A DNA stretch of 64,000 nucleotides from the NCBI GenBank assembly GCA_905221615.1, contig CAJNDT010000001.1:62001-126000 (forward strand), in the 5' to 3' direction. A model generated the notes under the pieces. It was not told where the DNA came from and made no database searches. It worked only from the letters and a program-made list of their open reading frames with translations. This document shows, one piece after another, positions 48,436 through 57,705 of this stretch. Each line of letters opens with the position of its first letter. Position 1 is the first letter of the stretch. Made by a program: the position numbers and the translations under genes. This DNA is from Symbiodinium sp. CCMP2592 (Eukaryota; Sar; Dinophyceae; Suessiales; Symbiodiniaceae).

Positions 48436-48530
48436 TGAGGGTTTAGGGTTTAAGGTTTTAGGTTTAGGGTTTAGGGTTGAGGGTTTAGGGTTTAAGGTTT
48501 TAGGTTTAGGGTTGAGGGTTTAGGGTTCAA
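48436..48530 (+). repeat. TTTAGGG array, duplicated 40-bp block
   Basis: The block TTTAGGGTTTAAGGTTTTAG occurs twice in tandem with TTGAGGG between. Confidence 0.9.
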
Positions 48531-49100
48531 GCCCTCAAAGGGATCCTTGAAGGGGTCTATAAGGGGGTGATGTGTGGCAGTGCTGCGCTGGCGAAACCGA
48601 ACCTTCACCTTAGATTCTACGCAGTCACTGTGGGCTGTCCATCGTGGAAAATGTTCAGGATGCAGATAGCACTAAACCTTCGTCCATGCTCCGGGCGAAG
48701 GTGACTTTACGATCACAAGCTGTAACGGTCCGTTTTGCTGCTACTAAAACGATTGCTGCTAGTATCGTCAGCTACTTATGTAGTGGTCATTTGCTGTTAT
48801 GTCCATGTACGTTCATGTGTAACAAGACTGTGTGCGCTGTCTTAACAATTAGAATAGGGTTTTGAAGCCCATACTAGTATTGGTAATTATGTAGGGCCTT
48901 ATATTAAGCCTTTGAGGGTTTCGGCGCTCACACTCGGACAATCCAGGCCTTTGAGGGTTTAAGGTTTGAGTTGGTGCTGAGGGGTTTTCCCACCTACTTA
49001 GCAAGGACGAGGCCCGCATTGCAGGGAGGTTAGGGTTTAGGGGTTTCGACGCTCACACTCGCACAAGACAGGCAAGGCTCGACATAGTCCATCGTATCAC

Positions 49101-49225
49101 TACTTGGAGGATCATGGGACTTGGTAAGTAGGGTATAAGTGGGGTTATAAGCCCCCCTGAGTGGGGTTATCCTAAGTATAACCTACTTATAACCTTACTT
49201 ACTAAGTCCCATGAGCCTCCAAGTA
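49101..49225. mobile_element. MITE family F, copy 6
   Basis: Near-perfect arms TACTTGGAGGATCATGGGAC and complement; subfamily of copy 4. Confidence 0.85.
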
Positions 49226-49730
49226 CTAAAGCACGTCACCAAGTGATGAAGGAGGCCAAAGGACACGAGATTATAGAGATTGGCGAAGATGCTGGGTTTA
49301 GTTTTTGTTTTTTGAGGGCCTTTTTCCTCCCTGCGTAGGTAGAGCCTGTGTGAGCGTGGGTTTAGGGTTTAAGGTTTTAGGGCTTAATTAACGGTTCACG
49401 GTTTAAGGGTCTGCGGCTCGTCGCTACACAAAAACCGTAAAGCCAAGCAACAGCGAACAACATCTTGAGCCCTATCCAAAAATCAACCAACCCTCGGCCC
49501 GTTTTTGGGTGCGCAGCACACAACTGATGAGCCCTGAACCTGAGCAGTCACCTCTCTCACGAGATCTAGATACTGCTGCCAACAAACCTGAAACGTTCTC
49601 CCGCCGTATATGCAACTGTAATTAGGCGCCGGCTGTAAACTTGGCCCTTGAGTCCAACCCTTTTTGAGCCACGGGCTGGGACCGGCACTTTTGAAGAAGC
49701 ATCGTGTTTACGCAAGCAAGAAGCTGAACC

Positions 49731-49840
49731 TACTGTAGGGGCCTACATAATGACCCATAGTATCGTGGGGGTTCCTTCTTATGATTAATTATAGTATGGT
49801 ATACCACAAAACCCTATTCTAACTATTAAGGCGCCTATAT
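49731..49840. mobile_element. MITE family H, copy 4
   Basis: TACTGTAGGGGCCTACATAA at the left; right end AACTATTAAGGCGCCTATA. Confidence 0.6.
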
Positions 49841-50391
49841 TAAACCCCCAAGCATCTTAGCCGTTGCAGCAAACATCGGAGTCGCCGTCCAAAGACCCCA
49901 CTTAAAGAGAGGGGCCTTGATCGTGAGAGTAGGGTTTGGGGGGCAAAGCATCAGATGCACGGTTTAGGGCTTTAGGGTTTCGACTCGCACACTCGCACTC
50001 TCGCAGGCACGGCTTCTGGGTCCATTTAGGGTTTAGGGTTTACCAAAGCATCCACTCGCAAGGTTGCGCTTAGGGGTTTGGGGTTTAGGACTTGGAGGAT
50101 TCACGGTTGTAGCGTCTCGGGTGGCCGCACCCAGCGCAAGCCGCAGTGCAGCGAATTCAACAGCCGGCATACCCGAGCCCCTTCGTCCAGGCTTAACCCG
50201 ACATCCTTCAGGGTCTTAGGCTTTCGTTATTTGGGGATTCGATGTTTCTCTTTCTTGGGGTTGAGAAGCCTTAGGCATTTGAGCACAAGCAAAACTCTCA
50301 GACCTTCATTTGTCATCTCCGTCCCAGAGGGATCGCCAAAGCCTAAACCCTAATCCTTGTTGACGTCGGACACGCAAGGATCAGCCCGCAC

Positions 50392-50453
50392 TATGGGTAG
50401 TTCTCTAAATGACGGTCCTGTTTGGGGCCCCCAATATATAGTACGACACCCAT
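50392..50453. mobile_element. MITE family A, half element
   Basis: Only the left arm and centre (TATGGGTAGTTCTCTAAATG ... AGTACGACACCCAT) are present; abuts the family J element at 50456. Confidence 0.45.
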
Positions 50454-50455
50454 AC

Positions 50456-50569
50456 ACTTGGCGAACTTCTGAACCCCTGCTGAAACTTAAACGTTTAGCC
50501 TTCTTATTATAGTTCATATAGAAACCCAAAAAGTTAAAGTCTAAAGAGCCAACCAGAAGAACGCCAAGT
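50456..50569. mobile_element. MITE family J, copy 2
   Basis: Arms ACTTGGCGAACTTCTG and complement CAGAAGAACGCCAAGT. Confidence 0.7.
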
Positions 50570-51000
50570 AAAAAAGAGGGACCCTAACTTAGAGAACCCC
50601 CCCCTTCCACATGGCAGCTCCCCGCTCCGTTTAGGCAAGATGGAAAGAGTAAGCGCTTTGGCGCCTGGAGGCATGTTGTCATCCAAAATTAAAGTAGGGT
50701 TTAAGTTTTTGTTTTTTAAGTGTAATGGCCCTTTCTCACTCCGCACGCAGAGTAGGACTTGAGCCCACCCTCCTCAGGCATTAGGGTTTAGGGTTTAGGG
50801 TTTAGGAATTCTAGATTAAAGTAGGGGCCCCAATAATTAGAATCAGGCTTCTTTATAGAATACACCAAAACCGTTAAGCCATGAGCGGTCGCGCTAACCT
50901 TTTACTCAGAGGGCTTGGGCACAATAGTCAGCGGTATATAGTACACAACATGATGACTGTACACGACCATACAAACTCCTACGCAAGCTGCGATGCAAAA

Positions 51001-51015
51001 CTACACCCCCCTCAC
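51001..51015 (-). other. Possible polypurine tract and start of 3' LTR
   Basis: On the minus strand GTGAGGGGG (51015-51006) is followed by TGTAG. A purine tract directly before TG is how copia 3' LTRs begin. The ORF3 stop lies 310 nt upstream. The candidate LTR would run down to about 50881, where a partial MITE starts. The 5' LTR needed to confirm it is outside the window. Confidence 0.3.
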
Positions 51016-51327
51016 CTAAAGGCACGGTCATTGCATTCAAAAACACAGCATACCTTCGCCTGCAGGTGGAAGAGCGCTTCGGCTCGGAGTTCGACGATCG
51101 GCGTGGAGTTGCCTCCCGCGTCATCAGTTGTATCAGCAAAAGTACATGTGACTATCGTGTGCCTCGAGGAAGGGTGCGAAAACTGCATGCAAGCTTTTCT
51201 TCAAATGCAAGACGCTGGTTTCAGCGTGGAGCAAGGACGATAGGAGTTCGCCGCACAGCCACTTGAAAAATATCACAGGCCGGGTGAACATCCCTCTTGC
51301 TCGAAAGAATCAGACTGGGTCGGCTTA

Positions 51328-54300
51328 TCAGTTCCAACGCCATCCGCGATTGCGCCACTCACGCCAGTCCTGGTTGTCCCAGTTCTGGCCGCGCCATGAT
51401 CCCCAGGATGACGAAGACCAATTCTGCCACCAGGATTGATTACCCCAGTCCCAGTCGCGGTTGGTGCGATCGGCGGCCTCGGCGTTAGCCGGGCTTTTGC
51501 CTTTTCCCTTCTCTGCTGCTCGGGCATATGTAGAGCCCTTGCCACCACCTGGCGGATGCTGCTGGGCATACTTCGGCTGGGCAGCACGACTTTGATTGGC
51601 CTTTTTGATGGTTTCATCAACCGTCTCCACCATGATAGGTAGGTCCTTTGCCAAAACGGTCTGTAGGTCCACACCCACTGCAGCGGGATCGTAGTTGAGA
51701 AGATCCACCTTGCCGTGGCCAAAAGTCTGTAGACGGATGCCCCCCTTTTGCCTGGCGATGTTGTGAGCGAAATCTTGGAACGAAAGGATGGCTCCGTACC
51801 AAGTAAATGCTACTGGCGTATCCTCCGGCGTGGACGTTAGTCCCGCTGCGCACAACTTACCGCCAATGCCATCGTCTCCGGTAAAGAAAACGATACGACA
51901 CTCTGGAACCTCGTCCGTGCGGATCTGGTGCGTGGTACTCGCCGCTCTGGAGGATCCAATAGCCAGCATGCGTTGCGATCGAGTGCGGCCAGGGTTCGGA
52001 AGGTAGGCGAAGCAGAGGCAGTCGAGGGCACGGATCGTTCTGCGTGTGTATCCCTCTTTGGCCATTGAAATTGCGTATTCATTGTCATGATTGAACCTCG
52101 CTACGCAATCAGTGTAGCCCTTTTTCACGGCTCTCTGCTTTGCCACTTTGGCTTTCCGAATAACCTCGCCTTCTAAGGAGTTCATGCCACGGCCGGCGAC
52201 ATCTTTCGATGCGCTTTGAAGGCTTGGCCTCACTCCCACTCGTTCAGCGGCATCACCCATCTCCTGAAGCAGAGCTTCACGCCCACGTGCCAACAGCGTC
52301 CGTCTGCCCTGTGCCTTCAATTGACCTGGTCGAACTGGCCCTCCGCATTGAGAGCAAATCCTTTGGCCTTGAAGACACTCAGCTTTGCAGTGGTAGCATT
52401 TGATCTTCTCCAAAAACGCGGCGGATGGCTTAGTCTCACTACCAGCATAAAGTACTGGTTCTGGCCTTCCCACCGGCTCCTGGATTGCTTCAACTGGTGT
52501 ACCCTCAGCATCCAGCGTCACCGTTGTCGCCATTCCGTCACCGATGTACACGGTCCTGATTGGAGGACCCGGCTGTGCGATGATGGTGCCTGGTTCAACA
52601 AGCGGCCTCTCCTCTACGGAGGGCATTTGCTCATCATCAGGAGCTTCATCGTCATCAGCCTTTGCAGGGGCATCGGTGATAGCCAACGATCCCTCAAGCA
52701 CATCAGCGACATCCGGAATGGGCGGTAGGGATGTTTCCTCAGCTGGAAGGGTACCATGTTCTTCATCAATAGGCGGTGCGAAATTGTCCTGAGTCGTCTC
52801 CTCGGGCTCGGGTTCATCAAGAACGATATCGATGCCGGCCTCAGCGTTAGCTGGGCTTTCTCCCTGCTCTTCGTCAGGAGGTACAGCGCCTCCTGCACGG
52901 GACCAGAGTACGACATCGCGTTGAGTATCGTTGATGAACAGGATTGTTGATCCGGGCACTGCTTCGGAACACAATATGCCATCAGATTCCGTAACGAATA
53001 GATCGCAAGCAGCTTCGAGGACCTCCCGAGTGTCAAAGACGATCTCGATTGGTGCGCTTGCACGGAGTCCTGAACGTGCCTTCTGCTCTTCGAGCGGCAG
53101 CGGCGCAAAATAGCAATGCGCCTTCTCAGTACCCCCAAAACCCGGCAACAAACGATCTTCCAGAATCGCATACGCCGCATCATGTGTTGTGCGGTGATAG
53201 AGCCTGGGCGGCGCCTTGTCAATCGGGATCAACGGCCTGCCCTCTCGGGCGGCATTAGCCAGCTCTTCAGAACGCTGCAGCGTAAGATATGCCTTTGCAA
53301 TAGAGGCATTGTCGAGCTGCAGATTGCTGGAGTGGCCTTGCGTACAACCGACGTAGACCGGAAAAGCCGGTTGCCCAATTGCATCGGCAGCACTGTCCAT
53401 TGGTCCGCGAAACATAAGGCGCTGTTTGTTGTCGGTAGCGATCATGTCGAGGAGGCTTCCTAAACCAATGTCGCTTCCAGGTCTGCATCGATTAGCAACC
53501 TCAAGCACTTCCATGGCTAGTACCCATGGCCCGCTCCACGATCGCAGTTTAAATTGATTACCCTTGTTTTCGAAGTTTCCTCTGATAAGTCCAGTGACGA
53601 ATGTAACCATTTTGTGATCACATCTCGGGTAGTGTAGGCCTGGCGTCATGTCTTTTTGGAACACTTCGATGTACTGGTCGGCCTCCTCTTGCGAGGGGCA
53701 TTCGTTCCAGTAATCATACAGGGTAATGCCAGTCATCTCGGCGAAGTCATAGGTGTCGTTCATGAACCTCATTCCGCGCGATCCCTGCACTGCGAGCTTG
53801 GTCAATCGCTGCTTGTCGGCCTCAGCCTTTGCAAGGCGAGCTCTTTTTGCAGCGTGCTCGGTGCCAGAGTCGCCAGACAGAATGCCTCCACCATAAATGG
53901 ATGCGTCGATCGGCATCGGTCGAATATCGCCAGAAGACGAAGCTGCAGTACTCGCCGGGGTAACGGCCTCCACCTTAGGTGGGGCTTTGTTCCATTCCGG
54001 CGAATTGATCTCCTCTTCTGTTGCGAAAACACCGGGTGCGACGCTGATGACATTCTGAATCTTCATCTCCTTGAGGAAGTCGGGGACCTCAGGCGCAGGC
54101 AGTTCGGCGTGACTTTCGTCACGCTTCTCCTCCCAGTATGCGTCGTCCCACGGATCCTCCTCCGTTGGCTCCGCCTTGACCTGCTTGCTTCTCGTCATCC
54201 TCGCAAGAGCCGCTTGCAGGACATGGTTATCGACTGCGTAGCGACCACGGGAATCAAAATAATTTTCAGCAAGCAGTGATTGGAAGGCGGCTTCGCCCAT

Positions 54301-57300
54301 TTTCGCTATCGCTCTGGAGGCGTAGCGCTCGGCGATCTCGATCTGCATGATGTGGGCTAAACCCGAAACCATCTTGCGGCGGGATTCACTGTCCTCGCGG
54401 AAATGGACATTGTCGTTATAGAGCGCCAAATCTCCAAGGAAGGGGTGGATGTCACAGGCGGCGAGTCCTCTACGGACCGCTTCGTCCTTGAATCGCGCAA
54501 TGCATTCATCGAACTGCTTTGGCAACCCGTAGACGAAGCTGCGAACTCCTGTGCAGATCACAATGGACCCCACGTATGGAGAACGGCGCTGCAGGTCTGC
54601 AAGCGCTTCAAGATTTTGGCAAACTCTCCGACAGATCTTTTGCCAATCTCCGCGGGCCTCTATGGGCGATTGATGGTCCCACCACGTCGGGACGCCGGGG
54701 CTGCAAAATATCCCGTATCTGCCGACGATTTCATTCGCCATCCAGACAATCTGCACGTCCACCAGCAACTCTTGGTCGCCAGAGTAGCGCAGAGCCGTCT
54801 GGTCACAGAGGATCTGAGCCCTCTCCCGAAGTTCGGACAATGTTTTGCCCCACAGGGGTTCGTAAATTATCTCCCTGTATTGCAGATAGACCCCCGAGCT
54901 CGCTGCCTTCAAATCCGAGGAAAGGTCTGTCCTCGTTCTCTTGCCAGCAACGAAAACAGTCGTAGAGTCGGAGAGGAGGATGAGCACCCGCTTTCGGCCT
55001 CGATTTTCATCGGGCTTTAGCTGCGACATGCCAGACTGCGTCAATGCTGCCACTCGGTTGAGCCCTGGATATCGATCCGTTTCAAAGCAGTTGTGAGCAG
55101 CCACTTGCACCGGCATGTACTGAAAAAGTGCTCGCAACTCTCCTTCGTCAATCGACTCTTGGAAGCCTATCGACTCGTGACTGATGACGGCCGCCCAAAG
55201 CTGGCGGCCCCAAAAATCGGCCAACTGCTCTTCGTAGGTCGCCATCGCTCTTCTACTCTCAGCTGCTACCACGGGACTAGGACCCGGCCTCAGCGTTAGC
55301 TGGGCTTTAGTTGTACAGTAAAGCGATGACAAAGCTGCGCATGCCAGTCCTTCATGTACCTTAGGTCCATCATTATCCTTAGTGGTATGCACTTGCCAAT
55401 CAGCATGCAATGCCGAAACCTTGGTTTTCGATGTCCTTAGTCGTCCACAGTCCTGGGTAGCTTCGAGCAGCAGCCGCTTCAATCGAAAAGACGATGCAAA
55501 GATCAGCGACCCGCTCTTGTGTTTCTCAAGACCGAAATCGTGTGCCAACTTAACAACAGCAGGCATACACCACATCTCGTTGTTAGCTGAAGCTTCCAAC
55601 AGCAGGTGGGGCCTAAGACGTTTGGTTAATCGGCATAACGACATCAACGATTTCAGACATTTGTTCCATTCGTGGTCCGGCAGCGATGCAAAGTAGAGAA
55701 TCGGTTTAGTGCTTCCCCCCTCGTCGCAGAGGGCACGAAGATTGTTAGCGATTTTTGACATTGCTTTCGGATTCATAGTTTCAAGGTTGTTCGGGACAGG
55801 GACAACACGACAGGAACCATTTCCTGACAAGGTGGCTTCACTAGCGTTCCCAAAATCAAGCAAAACCCTGCAAAAGTCCATCGGCCTCGGCGCGAGCCGG
55901 GCGTCTGCAGGAGCGGCCGCCGCAGACCCGAGCCTAAAGCCGTGTTTGTTGAGGGTTTCAAGGTCAGTTGTGGAAAGCTTGGGAAAACCACGAGAGGTAT
56001 ACGCGGTGATAGAAAAACGTTTTCCGGTATAAGGCAACACGCAGTGTTTCTTGGCTGGGTCAAAGACAAGAGGTTTGCAATGGGTGTCATGCACATCCCC
56101 TTTGATGGAACGTCCTTGAGCGTCTTTCTGGAACTGCGCCTTAGTATCCGAAACAGTCTGATCTTCAACCCACAATCCACCTCCTTTGTGGTCACCAAAG
56201 CTAACCATCAGGTTCTTAGAACCCTTTAAGTTATGGGAATCAGCATGAACCTTTGCCATGTTGTCCTTGCTAATCACCACTGAGGTCCATGTGAAACCTG
56301 AGTCGGGAGAATGAGCTTTCACGAACTCATTCAAGTACCTGGCAACTGCGGGATACCTAGTGGTGCTTCTGGTAACACCTTGCATTCCACCGTGTGTCCA
56401 AGTTCCGTACACTTGATAATAGCCTTGTTTCTTTGATGCAATGCGAGGTCGCTTGGATTTCTTAGCTGTATGATTTGATGCAATCTCTTCACACAACCTT
56501 TCCAAAGCATCACAGCCGTACTCCTTCAGGCGGGAAAGTTCTGAAGCAACCATCTCAACCTCCTGAATGGCAGCAGCTGCTTTAGCACGTTTGCCTTGAA
56601 CCTCGTGTGGTGTAGGAGAGCGGCCTGGCTTTTCAGCCGGCTTCGCATTCTGCGCATCAGGTACATGATTAATGAGCCTAAGCGCGTGTTCCCACTTACC
56701 ACGTTCAGCAAACGGTTTCGTGAAGATGTCTGCGACCTGTTCTTTGGTATCAACATTGATCATGTTGAAATGGCCCTTTTCGAACTGTTGCTTCATCCAT
56801 GCAAACGAAAGTCGTTGCGTCCTATCGGTGTGACGAAGCTTTTCACTGTCACCTTTCGCGATGATGGTGATTGTAGCTTGGTTATCTTCTAAGAACTGAA
56901 CCTGAAACTTTTCAGAAAGATGAACATCCAAGCCATTTATATCCGCGACAGAGCGTCCTTCATGACTGAGTTCACCATACCTGATTTCATCAAGCTCCGG
57001 GTCAATCCTTGCAACGATTGTTTCCGTGACTTTAGGTGATTCCGCCGGCGGCCTGGTCTTTCGACCGGCTGCATTAGCGGTAACCTCTCCCCAAAGGTAA
57101 CACCACAAGCTTAAGCTAGGCAGGCCTTGTGCTCTGATGCCGTGATTCGCTGAAACTACTTCACTTTCGGTGCTAGACGTCGTGATGCTGGTCTGTTTCT
57201 TTGAAAAAGCATTCAACGGGTAGTAAGTGTTGGGCCCAACCAAGAACAGTGCGCATCCTGATGTGGATTTGGAATCAAATTCTCCTGCCCAATCGGCGTC

Positions 57301-57705
57301 ACAGAAGAGCCACAACTTACAGTCCGAAATCTTATCGCCAATAAAACCCTGCATCGTGATGTCCAAGCTCGAATTAATGTAGCAGATCAGCCGATGTAAA
57401 CCGACATCGCAGTCCCTTGACCACTTCGTGACCCTAGAAGCAAGCGACTGGGTACACCGAAGTAAGTCCCACCTTGCCATTCTTGCTGCAAACAACACCT
57501 TCATGAGGACCCGACTGGCAATCGGTTGCAACCTCCCCTGGGGTTCGTTGCCTTCCACAGGTTTGGCTACTCTGTTCTCATGAAACGGCGTAGCTGCAAA
57601 CTTCAGGGAATCACGTGAAACTTTAGCTAATTCACAGTACTTGTCGACACAGGAGACCAGGAAGTCCTTCATGTCATACGTCACAACGTTGACAGGCTTA
57701 GTCAT
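51328..57705 (-). CDS. ORF3: RNase H plus very long accessory polyprotein
   Basis: 2,125 codons from ATG at 57705, overlapping the end of ORF2 by 8 nt (ATGACTAA), +1 frame. Residues 1-345 complete Pol: the RT-RNase H connection, then RNase H with DADWAGEFDSKSTSG (D138 region), SSTESE (178-182), EDNQA and VADIFTKPF. The remaining 1,780 residues have no counterpart in a standard copia element. In order they are: a 2OG-Fe(II) dioxygenase-like module (about 425-575); two unassigned stretches (576-900); an SGNH-like module (905-1125); an acidic linker; a Tpt1/KptA-like module (1360-1605); a Pro/Glu-rich acidic linker; a zinc ribbon C1770, C1773, C1784, C1787; a basic helical region; and a Trp/Arg/Asn-rich tail (2083-2125). 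Nine of the GGCC hairpins lie within this ORF. The accessory part occupies the env-like position. Pol domains are certain; module assignments are from motif reading. Confidence 0.9.
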   Translation of the reverse strand: MTKPVNVVTYDMKDFLVSCVDKYCELAKVSRDSLKFAATPFHENRVAKPVEGNEPQGRLQPIASRVLMKVLFAARMARWDLLRCTQSLASRVTKWSRDCDVGLHRLICYINSSLDITMQGFIGDKISDCKLWLFCDADWAGEFDSKSTSGCALFLVGPNTYYPLNAFSKKQTSITTSSTESEVVSANHGIRAQGLPSLSLWCYLWGEVTANAAGRKTRPPAESPKVTETIVARIDPELDEIRYGELSHEGRSVADINGLDVHLSEKFQVQFLEDNQATITIIAKGDSEKLRHTDRTQRLSFAWMKQQFEKGHFNMINVDTKEQVADIFTKPFAERGKWEHALRLINHVPDAQNAKPAEKPGRSPTPHEVQGKRAKAAAAIQEVEMVASELSRLKEYGCDALERLCEEIASNHTAKKSKRPRIASKKQGYYQVYGTWTHGGMQGVTRSTTRYPAVARYLNEFVKAHSPDSGFTWTSVVISKDNMAKVHADSHNLKGSKNLMVSFGDHKGGGLWVEDQTVSDTKAQFQKDAQGRSIKGDVHDTHCKPLVFDPAKKHCVLPYTGKRFSITAYTSRGFPKLSTTDLETLNKHGFRLGSAAAAPADARLAPRPMDFCRVLLDFGNASEATLSGNGSCRVVPVPNNLETMNPKAMSKIANNLRALCDEGGSTKPILYFASLPDHEWNKCLKSLMSLCRLTKRLRPHLLLEASANNEMWCMPAVVKLAHDFGLEKHKSGSLIFASSFRLKRLLLEATQDCGRLRTSKTKVSALHADWQVHTTKDNDGPKVHEGLACAALSSLYCTTKAQLTLRPGPSPVVAAESRRAMATYEEQLADFWGRQLWAAVISHESIGFQESIDEGELRALFQYMPVQVAAHNCFETDRYPGLNRVAALTQSGMSQLKPDENRGRKRVLILLSDSTTVFVAGKRTRTDLSSDLKAASSGVYLQYREIIYEPLWGKTLSELRERAQILCDQTALRYSGDQELLVDVQIVWMANEIVGRYGIFCSPGVPTWWDHQSPIEARGDWQKICRRVCQNLEALADLQRRSPYVGSIVICTGVRSFVYGLPKQFDECIARFKDEAVRRGLAACDIHPFLGDLALYNDNVHFREDSESRRKMVSGLAHIMQIEIAERYASRAIAKMGEAAFQSLLAENYFDSRGRYAVDNHVLQAALARMTRSKQVKAEPTEEDPWDDAYWEEKRDESHAELPAPEVPDFLKEMKIQNVISVAPGVFATEEEINSPEWNKAPPKVEAVTPASTAASSSGDIRPMPIDASIYGGGILSGDSGTEHAAKRARLAKAEADKQRLTKLAVQGSRGMRFMNDTYDFAEMTGITLYDYWNECPSQEEADQYIEVFQKDMTPGLHYPRCDHKMVTFVTGLIRGNFENKGNQFKLRSWSGPWVLAMEVLEVANRCRPGSDIGLGSLLDMIATDNKQRLMFRGPMDSAADAIGQPAFPVYVGCTQGHSSNLQLDNASIAKAYLTLQRSEELANAAREGRPLIPIDKAPPRLYHRTTHDAAYAILEDRLLPGFGGTEKAHCYFAPLPLEEQKARSGLRASAPIEIVFDTREVLEAACDLFVTESDGILCSEAVPGSTILFINDTQRDVVLWSRAGGAVPPDEEQGESPANAEAGIDIVLDEPEPEETTQDNFAPPIDEEHGTLPAEETSLPPIPDVADVLEGSLAITDAPAKADDDEAPDDEQMPSVEERPLVEPGTIIAQPGPPIRTVYIGDGMATTVTLDAEGTPVEAIQEPVGRPEPVLYAGSETKPSAAFLEKIKCYHCKAECLQGQRICSQCGGPVRPGQLKAQGRRTLLARGREALLQEMGDAAERVGVRPSLQSASKDVAGRGMNSLEGEVIRKAKVAKQRAVKKGYTDCVARFNHDNEYAISMAKEGYTRRTIRALDCLCFAYLPNPGRTRSQRMLAIGSSRAASTTHQIRTDEVPECRIVFFTGDDGIGGKLCAAGLTSTPEDTPVAFTWYGAILSFQDFAHNIARQKGGIRLQTFGHGKVDLLNYDPAAVGVDLQTVLAKDLPIMVETVDETIKKANQSRAAQPKYAQQHPPGGGKGSTYARAAEKGKGKSPANAEAADRTNRDWDWGNQSWWQNWSSSSWGSWRGQNWDNQDWREWRNRGWRWN
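52330..52413 (-). other. Zinc ribbon in ORF3
   Basis: ORF3 residues 1765-1792 contain C-x2-C-x10-C-x2-C (C1770, C1773, C1784, C1787) in a short segment between an acidic linker and a basic helical region. The spacing fits a small zinc ribbon, presumably for nucleic-acid or protein contacts. No specific family is claimed. Confidence 0.6.
52891..53625 (-). other. Tpt1/KptA-like RNA 2'-phosphotransferase module in ORF3
   Basis: ORF3 residues about 1360-1605. The N-terminal half (FVTGLIRGNFENKG ... LLDMIATDNKQRLMF) resembles the winged-helix lobe of Tpt1 with its typical basic R before G/H and the 'IV..D.K.RF' segment. The C-terminal half has CTQGHSSN (H1458; family motif QGHS) and RLYHRTTHDAAYAIL (H1504; family motif LYHGT...IL). 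It continues as an ADP-ribosyltransferase-type beta sheet to ILFINDT. Tpt1 removes an RNA 2'-phosphate using NAD+. The LYHGT glycine is Arg here and the usual HVHLS strand is AHCYFAP, so activity is uncertain. It could instead be a diverged ADP-ribosylating domain. Confidence 0.6.
54331..54993 (-). other. SGNH-hydrolase-like module in ORF3
   Basis: ORF3 residues about 905-1125. A hydrophobic strand leads into LLSDST (S912-D913-S914), resembling the GDS nucleophile block. It is followed by WMANEIVGRYG (N991, resembling the block III Asn), a strand SIVICTGV, and NDNVHFRE with D1098 and H1101 spaced as in the D-x-x-H block V of SGNH/GDSL esterases. Length and block order suit the family. The Gly of GDS is replaced by Ser and the fold is not proven. 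Esterase-like modules are known in ORF1 of some LINE elements, so the class is plausible in a retroelement. No substrate can be assigned. Confidence 0.45.
55981..56433 (-). other. TET/JBP-like 2-oxoglutarate/Fe(II) dioxygenase module in ORF3
   Basis: ORF3 residues about 425-575. Visible features match the double-stranded beta-helix dioxygenases: the metal pair H487-x-D489 in AKVHADSHNLKG, then SFGDHKGGGLWVED (a GG-Lxx turn after a conserved SFG), the distal metal ligand H554 in KKHCVLPYTGKRFSITAYT, and R563-x-S565 as the 2-oxoglutarate carboxylate clamp. The order and wording (H-x-D, N, fGdf-GG-L, H-x-v-x-p-x-x-G-x-R-x-S) recall the TET/JBP branch, which oxidises the methyl group of thymine or 5-methylcytosine. 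All catalytic positions are present, so it could be active. The assignment to TET/JBP rather than another branch is inferred. Confidence 0.65.

Larger units (their letters stand above)
42700..50880. other. MITE-dense segment without a recognisable gene
   Basis: Contains MITE families A, E, F, H and N, the triplet tract and TTTAGGG arrays. Short open frames near 44470-44850 and 46440-46770 have no clear composition or splice signals. Confidence 0.6.

Noticed and set aside
52216..52728. Open frame of 170 codons on the + strand (also 53656-54279 and 54403-55020)
   Set aside because: They lie opposite ORF3, whose protein motifs show that the minus strand is the coding one.
53819..53845. Another GGCCT start resembling the hairpin family
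   Set aside because: The bases after it (CAGCC...) have no complementary partner at the required distance.
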